Assembly: GCF_000813345.1 (NCBI RefSeq)
Contig: NZ_BBQF01000001.1
Coordinates: 248,001 to 312,000, forward strand
Direction: 5' to 3'
DNA length: 64,000 bases
From: Sulfurospirillum arsenophilum NBRC 109478
GTDB taxonomy: Bacteria; Campylobacterota; Campylobacteria; Campylobacterales; Sulfurospirillaceae
Positions 1-8,292 of the stretch are shown here, in pieces. The translations under genes were made by a program, and so were the position numbers. The notes below the pieces were generated by a model. It was not told the DNA's origin. It worked only from the letters and a program-made list of their open reading frames with translations, and searched no databases. Numbering within the stretch: the first letter of the stretch is position 1; each line of letters begins with the position of its first letter.

Positions 1-965
1 GAAAAACGATCTTTAAAGCTTCTAAGACTCAATTTAAAATTAGGATTGAATTTATGGTGGTTTGAGCGCAAGAGATCACATAAATAAGCACCTTCTCTCA
101 CCCCTGCACCACTGGTAATGATCTTTTTCGTCAAGAGTTTTTGAAAGATAGATTGAAAGATAATACATCCTTCACGCATGGTATCATAACGATCTTTACG
201 CACGCCTAGATTTTTAAGTCCAAGGACATCAGAGCTTACAATTGAATCAACAAAAGAGGAATGGAATGCTATCTCATATTCAAAGCCATGCACAGTTTTA
301 AGGGGGTAGTTTGTACGCTCCATAATGATTTTAGAAAGTGATCGGAGTGTTCCACCAATGCCAATCATATCATTACATGTAAAACGCTCAGGGATTTTCT
401 CTATCTCATGATTGATAAAAGAACGAATCTGCTCTAGTGGTATTTTTTTATCAAAAAAGAGCTCTTTGAGCCTCACTGTTCCAATATTGAGTGAGATGGT
501 TTCTACTATCATACCATTCTCAATTTTAGCAAGCTCTGTTGAGCCTCCACCAATGTCAATGGTTACTGCTTCTTGAATCTCTTTGAGATAATTAAGAGCT
601 CCTACAGCACCATAATAGGCTTCTTTCGTTCCTTCAATAATTTTGATGTTAATATTGAGATCATTATGAATTTTATTAATGAAAGTATTTGCATTGGGGG
701 CATCTCTCAGTGCAGATGTTGCAATACAGAGCACTTTATTGCATTTCAGACCTTTAATAATATGTCCAAACTCTTCAAGTGTTGTAAATGCACGTTTCAG
801 TGCAGGCTCTTGTAAAACACCACCAAAGTTATAGGCACCTTCACCAATTCGTACGCGACTTTTTGTTTCATTGATAAGATGAAATGCGAACCGACTACTC
901 TTTTCAAAGATCGCCATTCTCGCAGAATTAGATCCTATATCAATAATGGCTGTTCGTTTTGACAT
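1..965 (-). CDS. ppx: Exopolyphosphatase/guanosine pentaphosphatase family (Ppx/GppA), C-terminus cut by window edge
   Basis: The minus-strand product starts MSKRTAIIDIGSNSARMAIF, the phosphate-1 motif of the ASKHA actin-fold Ppx/GppA family, and later has VTIDIGGGSTELAKI (phosphate-2 motif) and GIGGTLRSL. Family members hydrolyse polyphosphate and/or convert pppGpp to ppGpp in the cytoplasm. About 320 residues are visible and the 3' end lies beyond base 1. The ATG (965-963) overlaps the stop of the upstream ferredoxin by one base, so the two are probably co-transcribed. A TTACATGTAA core at 373-382 encodes the FTC of RFTCNDM. Ppx and GppA activities cannot be told apart from sequence alone. 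Confidence 0.88.
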   Translation of the reverse strand, partial: MSKRTAIIDIGSNSARMAIFEKSSRFAFHLINETKSRVRIGEGAYNFGGVLQEPALKRAFTTLEEFGHIIKGLKCNKVLCIATSALRDAPNANTFINKIHNDLNINIKIIEGTKEAYYGAVGALNYLKEIQEAVTIDIGGGSTELAKIENGMIVETISLNIGTVRLKELFFDKKIPLEQIRSFINHEIEKIPERFTCNDMIGIGGTLRSLSKIIMERTNYPLKTVHGFEYEIAFHSSFVDSIVSSDVLGLKNLGVRKDRYDTMREGCIIFQSIFQKLLTKKIITSGAGVREGAYLCDLLRSNHHKFNPNFKLSLRSFKDRF

Positions 966-1216
966 TAATTTTCGTTGTTAAGTTGTTCGTATTTAAGCTT
1001 TAACTCTTCAACGCTTTCAATGTTGTCAGGATCTGGAACGATGCACTCTACTGGGCACACAGAGATACAAGCAGGCTCATCGTAGTGACCTACACATTCT
1101 GTACAGACATCAGGATCAATAATATAAATAGGATCGGATTCCTCAATTGCTCCATTTGGACACTCATCGCGACACGCATCACACGCAATACACTCATCCG
1201 TAATCATTAAAGACAT
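965..1216 (-). CDS. fdxB: 2[4Fe-4S] ferredoxin, Allochromatium type
   Basis: This 83-residue protein has two cluster motifs: CIACDACRDECP near residues 9-20, and CTECVGHYDEPACISVCP near 38-55. The extra residues between the second and third cysteines of the second motif mark the Allochromatium-type bacterial ferredoxins. These are low-potential cytoplasmic electron carriers; the partner here is unknown. The gene sits between ppx and a histidine kinase on the same strand. A TATAAA-like -10 box (minus strand, 1260-1255) lies 39 bases upstream of the start. From memory, the Campylobacter jejuni homologue fdxB also neighbours ppx and cosR. Confidence 0.9.
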   Translation of the reverse strand: MSLMITDECIACDACRDECPNGAIEESDPIYIIDPDVCTECVGHYDEPACISVCPVECIVPDPDNIESVEELKLKYEQLNNEN

Positions 1217-1283
1217 GCTTGTTTTCCTTATTTAAAGTCGAATTTATTGACGAGTTTATACACTAAAAATACTTTAACGAAAT

Positions 1284-2594
1284 TTAAAGAGAGCGTTTGC
1301 GAAGAGGAAGTAATAAAGTTGCTCTTGTTCCTTGTGCATCTTCTCTGTTTTTGAGTGTGATTTTAGCTCCAATAGCATCAGCTGCATTTTTAGCAAGAAA
1401 GAGGCCTAGTCCAGCACCTGTTTGATTGCCATAGCGCTTAAAAGGAGCAAAGAGGTCTTTACTTTCATCAATACCAATACCTTCATCAATGACGTGCACA
1501 AAAAAACCCTCTTTTGTAAGGTTTGCTTGAATAGTGATATTTCCTTCTTTGGGGGTAAACTTGATCGCATTTTGAACAAAGTTTTGTAAAATATGCATCA
1601 AAAGTGTAGGTTGAATCATTATTTTATAGCTTAAAGGTGCAATGTCTTCAATAATATTTTTTTCTTCCATCTTGGCTAAGATAGTATAGTTATTGACTTG
1701 TTCTTTTAAAAAAGCGACGAGATCAATTTCGACAGGTTTTTCAAATTGAGCTCCTTCTTGTCGCCCGATTTCTAAAATATTACTAATCATTTTATTCATA
1801 TCGTTGATAGTTTGATTGTTGCTTTTGATGGTATCAATGTATTTTTCATTCTCTCTTGGTTTTAAAAGAGTTACTTCATTTTTGGTTTTCATGACAGCAA
1901 GTGGCGTTTTAAGTTCATGTGCAGCACCAATAAAAAGCTCTTTTTGAGAATTAACAAAGATTTGAATACGCTCAACCAATTTGTTGATACTCGCACCTAA
2001 AGGTTGGAATTCGCTTGGAAGCTTTTGAATATCAATAATCTGCAAAAAGTTTTCATTCATGTTGGCAAGTTTGTTTGTAAGAGAACGAACCGGGAGAACA
2101 AGCATACGAGAAAGGAAAAGTGCATAAAAAAGAATTAAAAAGATTGCAGTTAGATTAATCAATAAAATATTTTTGAGAATTTTAGTGAGCAATATATCAG
2201 TATTGGAAATATCTTTAGTAATAGAGACAAAGTGGTGTTTTCGTTTTTCCAAAGGATAATAGATGGTAAGAAATTTTTGGTCATCTTTTTCGCTGTGTTC
2301 AAAGGAAGGAGTATTGCCTTGATTGACACGAATAGCGATCGTTACTTGCACATCAGCAGGGTTATTGATAGAGCTTAGAGAAGGTTCAAAGATATTAATA
2401 CCCATACGTTCAATAGAGCTGGTACGCGATGTGGCAATGATCTGGGCTTGTCTGGTAAGTTCTTGGGTAATATCTTCAAAAATAGAGATTTTAATGTAGT
2501 TGTAAAGAATGACGGAAAAAATTACAATCAGTGTCGCCGAAGCGGACACCAATTGTAATATAAAACTTTCTCTTATACTTTTTTGGGAAAGCAA
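1284..2594 (-). CDS. Membrane sensor histidine kinase, likely partner of the adjacent CosR-type regulator
   Basis: A 436-residue kinase. TM1 lies near residues 13-33, a periplasmic region near 34-135, TM2 near 140-162, then a HAMP-like linker. The H-box is AAHELKTPLAVMKTKNE with the phospho-acceptor His near 227; the N-box is QNFVQNAIKFTP; the G-boxes are DEGIGID and GAGLGLFLAK. The start chosen overlaps the regulator gene by 22 bases, so the pair is translationally coupled. The periplasmic domain has no motif I can name, so the signal is unknown. Its position beside the CosR-type regulator is unusual, because that regulator is described as an orphan in Campylobacter and Helicobacter. Confidence 0.9.
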   Translation of the reverse strand: MLSQKSIRESFILQLVSASATLIVIFSVILYNYIKISIFEDITQELTRQAQIIATSRTSSIERMGINIFEPSLSSINNPADVQVTIAIRVNQGNTPSFEHSEKDDQKFLTIYYPLEKRKHHFVSITKDISNTDILLTKILKNILLINLTAIFLILFYALFLSRMLVLPVRSLTNKLANMNENFLQIIDIQKLPSEFQPLGASINKLVERIQIFVNSQKELFIGAAHELKTPLAVMKTKNEVTLLKPRENEKYIDTIKSNNQTINDMNKMISNILEIGRQEGAQFEKPVEIDLVAFLKEQVNNYTILAKMEEKNIIEDIAPLSYKIMIQPTLLMHILQNFVQNAIKFTPKEGNITIQANLTKEGFFVHVIDEGIGIDESKDLFAPFKRYGNQTGAGLGLFLAKNAADAIGAKITLKNREDAQGTRATLLLPLRKRSL

Positions 2595-3244
2595 AATCTA
2601 TAACCTCTTCGTCTTACTGTCTCAATGGTTGAGATTTCTAATGGTTTGTCCATTTTTTGACGAATTTGGTTAATAGCAACTTCAATAACGTTTGGTGTAA
2701 CAAGCTCTGGCTCTTCCCAAATTGCATCAAGAAGTTGCTCTTTAGAGACGATTTGATCGCTGTGGCGAGCAAGATGCGTTAGAACTTCGAATGGTTTACC
2801 TTTAAGCTCAATTTCTTGACCTTTATAGGTGATTTTTTCTTCATCTGGATCAATGGTAAGGTCATCAATTTTGATAACATTTGTGCCACCAAAACGAAGT
2901 CTTGCTTCAATACGAGCGACTAAAATATCAAAATCAAATGGTTTACGAATATAATCATCAGCACCCGCTTTAAGGGCTTTAATTTCGCTCTCTTTGTCAT
3001 CTTTTGCAGAGATAATCACTGCAGCGGTACGAGGAGATTTTTGTTTAATGAGGTTGATAAGATCAACACCATCGCCATCAGGGAGCATCCAATCTGTTAA
3101 AACGAGGTCATAATTACGAATACCAATGTAGTATTCTGCATCTTTATAGTTTTCAGAGCTGTCGGTTTGATAACCAAACTCTTGTAAGCCTTCTGCAATT
3201 GTCTTATTGAGGGTTACTTCATCTTCAACGATTAAAATTCGCAT
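2573..3244 (-). CDS. cosR: OmpR-family response regulator, CosR/HsrA orthologue
   Basis: A 223-residue OmpR-type regulator. The receiver domain (1-120) has acidic pocket E7/D8, candidate phospho-acceptor D51 in LVLTDWMLPDGDG, and Lys in YIRKPFDF. A winged-helix output domain (about 125-220) ends VRRRGYRFCFPKKV. The C-terminal half closely matches what I recall of C. jejuni CosR (Cj0355) and H. pylori HsrA (HP1043), essential regulators of oxidative-stress and growth genes. Those orphan regulators lack a normal phospho-acceptor Asp; here D51 is present and a kinase gene follows. A good extended -10 (TATAAT, minus strand 3283-3278) lies about 35 bases upstream. Confidence 0.92.
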   Translation of the reverse strand: MRILIVEDEVTLNKTIAEGLQEFGYQTDSSENYKDAEYYIGIRNYDLVLTDWMLPDGDGVDLINLIKQKSPRTAAVIISAKDDKESEIKALKAGADDYIRKPFDFDILVARIEARLRFGGTNVIKIDDLTIDPDEEKITYKGQEIELKGKPFEVLTHLARHSDQIVSKEQLLDAIWEEPELVTPNVIEVAINQIRQKMDKPLEISTIETVRRRGYRFCFPKKV

Positions 3245-3277
3245 TATAAATTCCTTAGTTGCTAAAATTTAAACGGG

Positions 3278-3283
3278 ATTATA
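3278..3283 (-). promoter_or_regulatory. -10 box of the cosR-kinase operon
   Basis: TATAAT on the minus strand, with TATGC immediately upstream, lies 34 bases before the cosR ATG. Campylobacterota sigma-70 promoters commonly have a strong -10 and a poor -35, which fits. Confidence 0.6.
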
Positions 3284-3323
3284 GCATAATTTTAGCTAGA
3301 TTTAAAGTTTTTTTAATTAAATT

Positions 3324-3662
3324 TTAATTTTTGGAGTAGCAAATGCTATGAGAAACCCCAACCATCGCATTTGGTAAAATATTAGGTTTAAAGATTTTTA
3401 ATTTCATTTTACGAATTTGAGGATAGGAAACTTTAAGTTTTTGACTTAAATCATCCAATGCATCTTCCAGTAAAAAGTAGCTCATTTGATTCATTTCTGC
3501 TTCAAGAAAAGTAGACACTTTTGCATAATCAATAAATTTTTCTGCTTCGTAGGTGTAATCAAGCTTTACATGTAAAATAACTTTTTGAGGCGTGTGGCGC
3601 TCTTCTTCAAGAATGCCAACAATCGTCTCAAAGGTTAAATCTTTAATGAGAATTTGCATCAA
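3324..3662 (-). CDS. folB: Dihydroneopterin aldolase (FolB family)
   Basis: A 112-residue protein with the FolB/tunnelling fold pattern: LTFETIVGILEEERHTPQKV at the N-terminus, Y-A-K in the middle and MKLKIFKPNI near the end. FolB cleaves 7,8-dihydroneopterin to 6-hydroxymethyldihydropterin and glycolaldehyde in folate synthesis. The start overlaps the end of plsY by 4 bases. A full TTTACATGTAAA lies at 3565-3576 and encodes LHVK in the central strand. The tandem Met start leaves two possible ATGs, 3662 or 3659. Confidence 0.85.
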   Translation of the reverse strand: MMQILIKDLTFETIVGILEEERHTPQKVILHVKLDYTYEAEKFIDYAKVSTFLEAEMNQMSYFLLEDALDDLSQKLKVSYPQIRKMKLKIFKPNILPNAMVGVSHSICYSKN

Positions 3663-4285
3663 ATAACTTTAGATTCTTTACCCTGAAAGAGCCGAATAAT
3701 ATTAGGAATGTGTTTGTAAACAATCACAAAAGCGATGATGAAAATCGGTGCATGTGTTTTGATGCCCTCAAGATCAGGGTGAACGATAAATGAAGAGACA
3801 ATCAAAGCACAAAGCGCAAGGAGCGAGGATAGGGAAGAAATTTTAAGAACTTTTCCTGCGACAAACCACGTAACAAAAGCGATCAATGTTTCAAGAGGCA
3901 ACATGACAAAAAGTACACCAGCACCTGTTGCAACGCCTTTTCCACCTTCAAATTTCAGGTAAGGACTATAGCAATGACCAATAACTGCAAAAATAGCAAT
4001 TGCCCAAAGCGTTTCGATACCTAGATCAATCATGTGACCAATCAATAATAAAATGATGCCCTTCAGTGCATCCAAAACAACCGTTGCAATTGCTAATTTT
4101 TTCGCCAGTTTGGGGTTTGTTTCTTTAAGAACTCTCAGAACATTTGTTGCTCCAATACTCCCACTTCCTCCTTCACGGATATCTGTTCCTGTAAAGAGTT
4201 TTGCTAGCAGTAAACCAAAGGGAATACCACCAATTAAGTAGCTTAAAATGTAAAATTGAACGTTAATGCTAAAGAGAAAATCCAC
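3659..4285 (-). CDS. plsY: Glycerol-3-phosphate acyltransferase PlsY
   Basis: An integral membrane acyltransferase that moves the acyl group of acyl-phosphate to glycerol-3-phosphate, the first step of phospholipid synthesis. The three family motifs are visible: GSGSIGATNVLR, FEGGKGVATGAGV and HIPNIIRL near the C-terminus. Five or more hydrophobic spans are evident. I chose GTG at 4285 (VDFLFSINVQFYILSYLIGG) because AAGGA stands a few bases upstream and family members begin just before the first membrane span; an ATG at 4321 would add 12 poorly matching residues. Confidence 0.9.
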   Translation of the reverse strand: MDFLFSINVQFYILSYLIGGIPFGLLLAKLFTGTDIREGGSGSIGATNVLRVLKETNPKLAKKLAIATVVLDALKGIILLLIGHMIDLGIETLWAIAIFAVIGHCYSPYLKFEGGKGVATGAGVLFVMLPLETLIAFVTWFVAGKVLKISSLSSLLALCALIVSSFIVHPDLEGIKTHAPIFIIAFVIVYKHIPNIIRLFQGKESKVI

Positions 4286-4347
4286 ACGTAATCCTTCGTT
4301 AAAGTTGTCACAGTATAGCAATAATTTTGTTATTATTTCTTTAACGC

Positions 4348-4353
4348 TATAAT
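4348..4353 (+). promoter_or_regulatory. -10 box upstream of nadA
   Basis: TATAAT in the 100-base gap between divergent plsY and nadA, 33 bases before the nadA start. No clear -35 hexamer is seen. Confidence 0.55.
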
Positions 4354-4386
4354 GGCTTTTTTCGATAGATACGGAAGGAATTTAAA

Positions 4387-5379
4387 TTGGATAATCAAAC
4401 ATTAAAGAAAGAAATTTTAAAACTCAAGCAAGAGTTACATGTAAGTATCGTGGCACATTTTTATCAAAAAGACGAAGTTTTTGAACTTGCAGATTATGCT
4501 GGAGATTCACTGCAATTAGCGCAGTGGGCAGCAAAAGATGTCAATCCTTATTTGGTTTTTTGTGGCGTTGGCTTTATGGGGCAAAGTGTCAAAATTTTAG
4601 CGCCCGAAAAACGTGTTCTAATGCCTAAAATTGCCTGTTGTGCAATGGCTCGAATGATCGATGTGGACTATTTTGATCAAAACGTTGCCATTTTAGAAAA
4701 AGCAGGTATTGCAAAAGAAGACATTTTGCCTGTGACGTACATCAACTCTTCTGCGGATGTCAAAGCGCGTGTTGGTATGATGGGGGGATATGTTTGCACC
4801 AGTTCTAACGCCAAAAAAATCATCACAAAAGCACATGAGAGCAACAAGAAAATTTTGTTTGTACCCGATCGTTGCTTGGGACAAAATATAGCCAAAGAGA
4901 TGGGGCTTACATCGTGTGTGGTGGGGGATGGAAGTGATCCTAAAGTAGCAGATATTTTATGTTATAACGGATTTTGCTCTGTTCATCAGCTTTTTGATGT
5001 GGATGACATTGCTTTTTACCGTGCGAAGTATCCTGGTATTTTAATCGTCACGCATCCAGAGTGTAAGCCTGAAGTGTGTGATCTCTCTGATTTTGTGGGT
5101 TCTACCAGTCAGATTATTGAGTATGTGAAAAAACTTCCATTGGATCAAAAGGTAGCGATTGGTACAGAGTACAATATGATTAAGCGATTACGTGCAGAAA
5201 ATACGTATGTACTCTCTTCATCTAAACCCGAATGTCCAACCATGAATGAAACCACACTGCAAGATGTTTACAACGTACTTTTAAGTATTAAAGAGGGACG
5301 TTTTGAAAATGAAATTACCATTTCTGAAGAGACTCGAAAATGGGCATATACGGCACTGAATAGGATGTTTGAGCTATGA
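4387..5379 (+). CDS. nadA: Quinolinate synthase
   Basis: A 330-residue [4Fe-4S] enzyme that condenses iminoaspartate with dihydroxyacetone phosphate to quinolinate in de novo NAD synthesis. Family landmarks are VAHFYQKDEVFELADYAGDS, FCGVGFMGQSVKIL, FVPDRCLGQN, VTHPECKPEV and SSKPECPTMNETTL, which together hold the cluster cysteines. The start is TTG at 4387 behind GGAAGGAA. The stop overlaps nadC by 4 bases. A TTACATGTAA at 4435-4444 encodes LHV near the N-terminus. Confidence 0.95.
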   Translation: MDNQTLKKEILKLKQELHVSIVAHFYQKDEVFELADYAGDSLQLAQWAAKDVNPYLVFCGVGFMGQSVKILAPEKRVLMPKIACCAMARMIDVDYFDQNVAILEKAGIAKEDILPVTYINSSADVKARVGMMGGYVCTSSNAKKIITKAHESNKKILFVPDRCLGQNIAKEMGLTSCVVGDGSDPKVADILCYNGFCSVHQLFDVDDIAFYRAKYPGILIVTHPECKPEVCDLSDFVGSTSQIIEYVKKLPLDQKVAIGTEYNMIKRLRAENTYVLSSSKPECPTMNETTLQDVYNVLLSIKEGRFENEITISEETRKWAYTALNRMFEL

Positions 5380-6206
5380 TTAAAAAATTTGTCAAGAAAG
5401 CGCTCGAAGAGGATGTTGGAAGAGGCGATCTTTTTTCATTAGTGGGAAAAGACAGTTTTGCAAGTGCCAATATCATCTGTAAAGATACAGGTGTTTTTGC
5501 AGGACGACCTTATGTTAAAGCGCTGTGTAAGATGAACAAGCTCGATGTTAAGTTCTATTTTGATGATGGTGATGCTCTTCAAAAAGGTGATATTGTCGCT
5601 TTAATTGAAGGAAAGTCTAAAAATATTTTGCGTTGTGAGCGAACTATTCTTAATTTGATGCAGCATGCCAGCGGTATTGCAACGAATGTTGCACGTTATA
5701 AAAAAGCCTTGGAAGGTTATGCCCTCAAACTTTTAGATACACGAAAAACCAGACCGCATTTGCGTATTTTTGAGAAGTATGCGATTCGTTGCGGTGGTGG
5801 AAGTAACCACCGTATGGGATTGGATGATTGTTTGATGATTAAGGATACCCATCTTAAAACCATCGATGATTTGAAAGTTTTTATTGTCGAAGCCAGAGAA
5901 AAACTCCCCTTTACATGTAAAATTGAAATTGAGTCTGAAGATGTGGAGTTTGCGAAGTTTGCGATGCAATGCGGGGCGGATATTGTCATGTGTGACAATA
6001 TGTCGCATGCCGATATTCAAGCCGTCGTTGCCTACAAAAATAGTCATTTTCCTCATGTGCTTTTAGAAGCCAGTGGCAATATTACCAAAGAAAACATTGT
6101 GGAATATGCCAAAACAGGTGTCGATGCAATTAGCAGTGGAAGTTTGATTCATCAAGCAGTCTGGCTTGATTTTTCGATGAAAATCACTCATAAAACCGTG
6201 ATCTAA
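5376..6206 (+). CDS. nadC: Nicotinate-nucleotide pyrophosphorylase (carboxylating)
   Basis: Quinolinate phosphoribosyltransferase, which makes nicotinate mononucleotide from quinolinate and PRPP with loss of CO2. Motifs are ALEEDVGRGDLFS, RTILNLMQHASGIATNVARY, LDTRKTRPHLRIFEKYA, RCGGGSNHRMGL and DAISSGSLIHQA. The 276-residue length is normal. It overlaps nadA by 4 bases, so quinolinate production and use are coupled. A full TTTACATGTAAA at 5910-5921 encodes FTCK. Confidence 0.95.
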   Translation: MIKKFVKKALEEDVGRGDLFSLVGKDSFASANIICKDTGVFAGRPYVKALCKMNKLDVKFYFDDGDALQKGDIVALIEGKSKNILRCERTILNLMQHASGIATNVARYKKALEGYALKLLDTRKTRPHLRIFEKYAIRCGGGSNHRMGLDDCLMIKDTHLKTIDDLKVFIVEAREKLPFTCKIEIESEDVEFAKFAMQCGADIVMCDNMSHADIQAVVAYKNSHFPHVLLEASGNITKENIVEYAKTGVDAISSGSLIHQAVWLDFSMKITHKTVI

Positions 6207-6222
6207 GTAGGAATATTGCACT

Positions 6223-7281
6223 GTGGCGGATGATCAAGAAAAGACGGAAGAACCCAGTTCCAAGAAGATTGATGATGCCAGAGCAGATGGCAATGTCCCC
6301 AAAAGCCAAGATACCAGTGCTTTTATCACATTGGTGGTGGCGCTCGTTGCTTTTTTAGCACTTTTATCGTGGATTGAATCTCGCGTTGTCTATCTCTACT
6401 ATTATTACCAATCACTTATTGGAACCGAAATAACCAAAGAGGCGACACTGCAAATCTCGATGATTACATTTCGGGAAATTATTTTTATGGTGATCCCTCT
6501 ATCTTTAGCCGTTGCTATTGCCGGTATCTTAGCGAATGTCATGCAAACAGGATTTATTTTTACCACCAAACCACTCATGCCTGATTTCTCAAAATTAGAT
6601 CCAATGAAAGGGCTAGCCAATCTTTTTTCGATGAAAAAAGCGGTTGAAGCGATTAAAATTATTTTAAAAGTGGGTGTTATTTTATGGGTGTGCTACTATT
6701 TTTTACTCTCGTTTACAAAAGAGCTTCCAACGGTGATCTATTTTCCTCTTTTTGATCAACTTTCATGGTTAAAGCATAAGATGCTTATTTTAGTAGCGGT
6801 TATTCTTATTTTATTTTTAGTGTTGGCCCTAGCAGACCTGTTATTTGTTCGCTTTACCTACTTTAAAAGTTTGCGAATGAGCAAGCAAGAACTGAAAGAT
6901 GAATACAAGCAGATGGAAGGTGATCCTAAGATCAAAGCCAAAATCAGGCAAATTCAGATGCAAATGACCAAAAAACGCATGATGCAGGAGATTCCTCAAG
7001 CGGATGTGGTCATCACCAATCCAACGCACTATGCTGTCGCTATTCGTTACAATCAAGATAAAGAATCTGCACCAAAAGTCATCGCAAAAGGGACAGATTT
7101 TGTAGCCCTTCGGATTAAAGAACTTGCAATGAACTATAACATTCAAATTGTTGAAAATCCACCATTGGCGAGAGAGCTCTATAAAAAATGCAATCTAGGT
7201 GATATTATCCCTGAAAATCTCTATAAAGCGGTTGCAGAAGTTCTTGCATTCGTTTACAAAAGTTCTAAAAAACCGCACTAA
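6223..7281 (+). CDS. flhB: Flagellar type III export switch protein FlhB
   Basis: A 352-residue membrane protein of the flagellar export gate that switches substrate from rod/hook to filament proteins. The N-terminus (ADDQEKTEEPSSKKIDDARADG) is the family signature. Four membrane spans fall in about residues 30-215, and the cytoplasmic domain has the autocleavage motif NPTH in VVITNPTHYAVAIRY near residue 265. The start is GTG at 6223, 16 bases after nadC. No other flagellar genes are present, so this is an isolated flagellar gene in a NAD-synthesis context. Confidence 0.95.
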   Translation: MADDQEKTEEPSSKKIDDARADGNVPKSQDTSAFITLVVALVAFLALLSWIESRVVYLYYYYQSLIGTEITKEATLQISMITFREIIFMVIPLSLAVAIAGILANVMQTGFIFTTKPLMPDFSKLDPMKGLANLFSMKKAVEAIKIILKVGVILWVCYYFLLSFTKELPTVIYFPLFDQLSWLKHKMLILVAVILILFLVLALADLLFVRFTYFKSLRMSKQELKDEYKQMEGDPKIKAKIRQIQMQMTKKRMMQEIPQADVVITNPTHYAVAIRYNQDKESAPKVIAKGTDFVALRIKELAMNYNIQIVENPPLARELYKKCNLGDIIPENLYKAVAEVLAFVYKSSKKPH

Positions 7282-7313
7282 AAGACATCAATAACTTTTC
7301 AGTCAAAATTAAG

Positions 7314-7319
7314 TATAAT
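7314..7319 (+). promoter_or_regulatory. -10 box upstream of the DHH phosphoesterase gene
   Basis: TATAAT in the 63-base gap after flhB, 25 bases before the next ATG. It probably starts the long overlapping block that continues to ribD. Confidence 0.55.
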
Positions 7320-7344
7320 CTCCCTTTTATCACTAAGTGGAGTT

Positions 7345-8292
7345 ATGATGTATCAACAAGCGTGGAAGCGTATGCTTGAAGCCAATCACATTGTTATTGT
7401 CTCACACGTACATCCCGATGGCGATACATTAGGTAGTGCATTAGCACTGTATGACGTACTCATTCGTGCTGGTAAAAAAGTAACGCATTACAATAAAAAT
7501 AGTGAACTTCCATTGGTATATGACTTTTTGCCAGGCTATTCGAAGATTAAAAATAGTTTGCCAAAAAGCTTTGATTTAGTGGTAAGTTGTGACTGTTCAA
7601 CACGCGATAGACTCAAAATTCCTGAAGGTGATTATGAGATTATCAACATTGATCATCACCTCACGAACCACTATTTTGGGGATATGAATCTTGTAGTCGA
7701 TCATTTTTCAAGTGCTGGCATGGTTGTGTATGAGCTTTTGAAAGCGAATGCTATTGAGATGAGTAAAGAGTGTGCAATATGTCTTTATACCGCCATGGCA
7801 GATGATACAGGGTTTTTTCTCTACGGTGATATGGATGAGTTAACCTTTACGATTATTGCGCAGTTGGTTAAATGCGGTGCAAACCCGAAAGAGATTGCGT
7901 CTAAAGTTAAGCGAAGAGAGCCACTTTCAAAAATAAGACTCTATGGCTATATGTTGAACCATTTTGATCTTTATGAAAATGGACGAATTGCCACGATTAT
8001 TTTTGATAAGGCAACGCTTGAAGCAACAGGAGCAAGGCGACACGATACTAAAAATATCGTCAATATGCTCAGAAGTATCGTTAATGTAACCATTGCGATA
8101 ATGATTTTAGAGGAAAAAGAGGGAGGCTATAAAGTCTCATTGCGGAGTAAAGATATTAACGTTTCAAAGATTGCTTTGGAGTATCAAGGAGGTGGTCATA
8201 AGACTGCCGCAGGTTTTGAAGTGCCAGCATGTGATCCCAAAATACTTCGAGATGCAATTGTTGAAAAAATAAAAAGGATAGACAAAGAATGA
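7345..8292 (+). CDS. DHH-family phosphoesterase (NrnA-like)
   Basis: A 315-residue cytoplasmic phosphodiesterase of the DHH/DHHA1 class, whose members degrade nanoRNA, pAp or cyclic dinucleotides. Metal-binding motifs are visible: HVHPDGDTLGSALAL near the N-terminus, SCDCSTRDR, then NIDHHLTNHYFGD. The DHHA1 domain ends with QGGGHKTAAGFEVP. The stop overlaps the M23 peptidase gene by 4 bases. Which substrate it prefers cannot be read from sequence. Confidence 0.88.
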   Translation: MMYQQAWKRMLEANHIVIVSHVHPDGDTLGSALALYDVLIRAGKKVTHYNKNSELPLVYDFLPGYSKIKNSLPKSFDLVVSCDCSTRDRLKIPEGDYEIINIDHHLTNHYFGDMNLVVDHFSSAGMVVYELLKANAIEMSKECAICLYTAMADDTGFFLYGDMDELTFTIIAQLVKCGANPKEIASKVKRREPLSKIRLYGYMLNHFDLYENGRIATIIFDKATLEATGARRHDTKNIVNMLRSIVNVTIAIMILEEKEGGYKVSLRSKDINVSKIALEYQGGGHKTAAGFEVPACDPKILRDAIVEKIKRIDKE

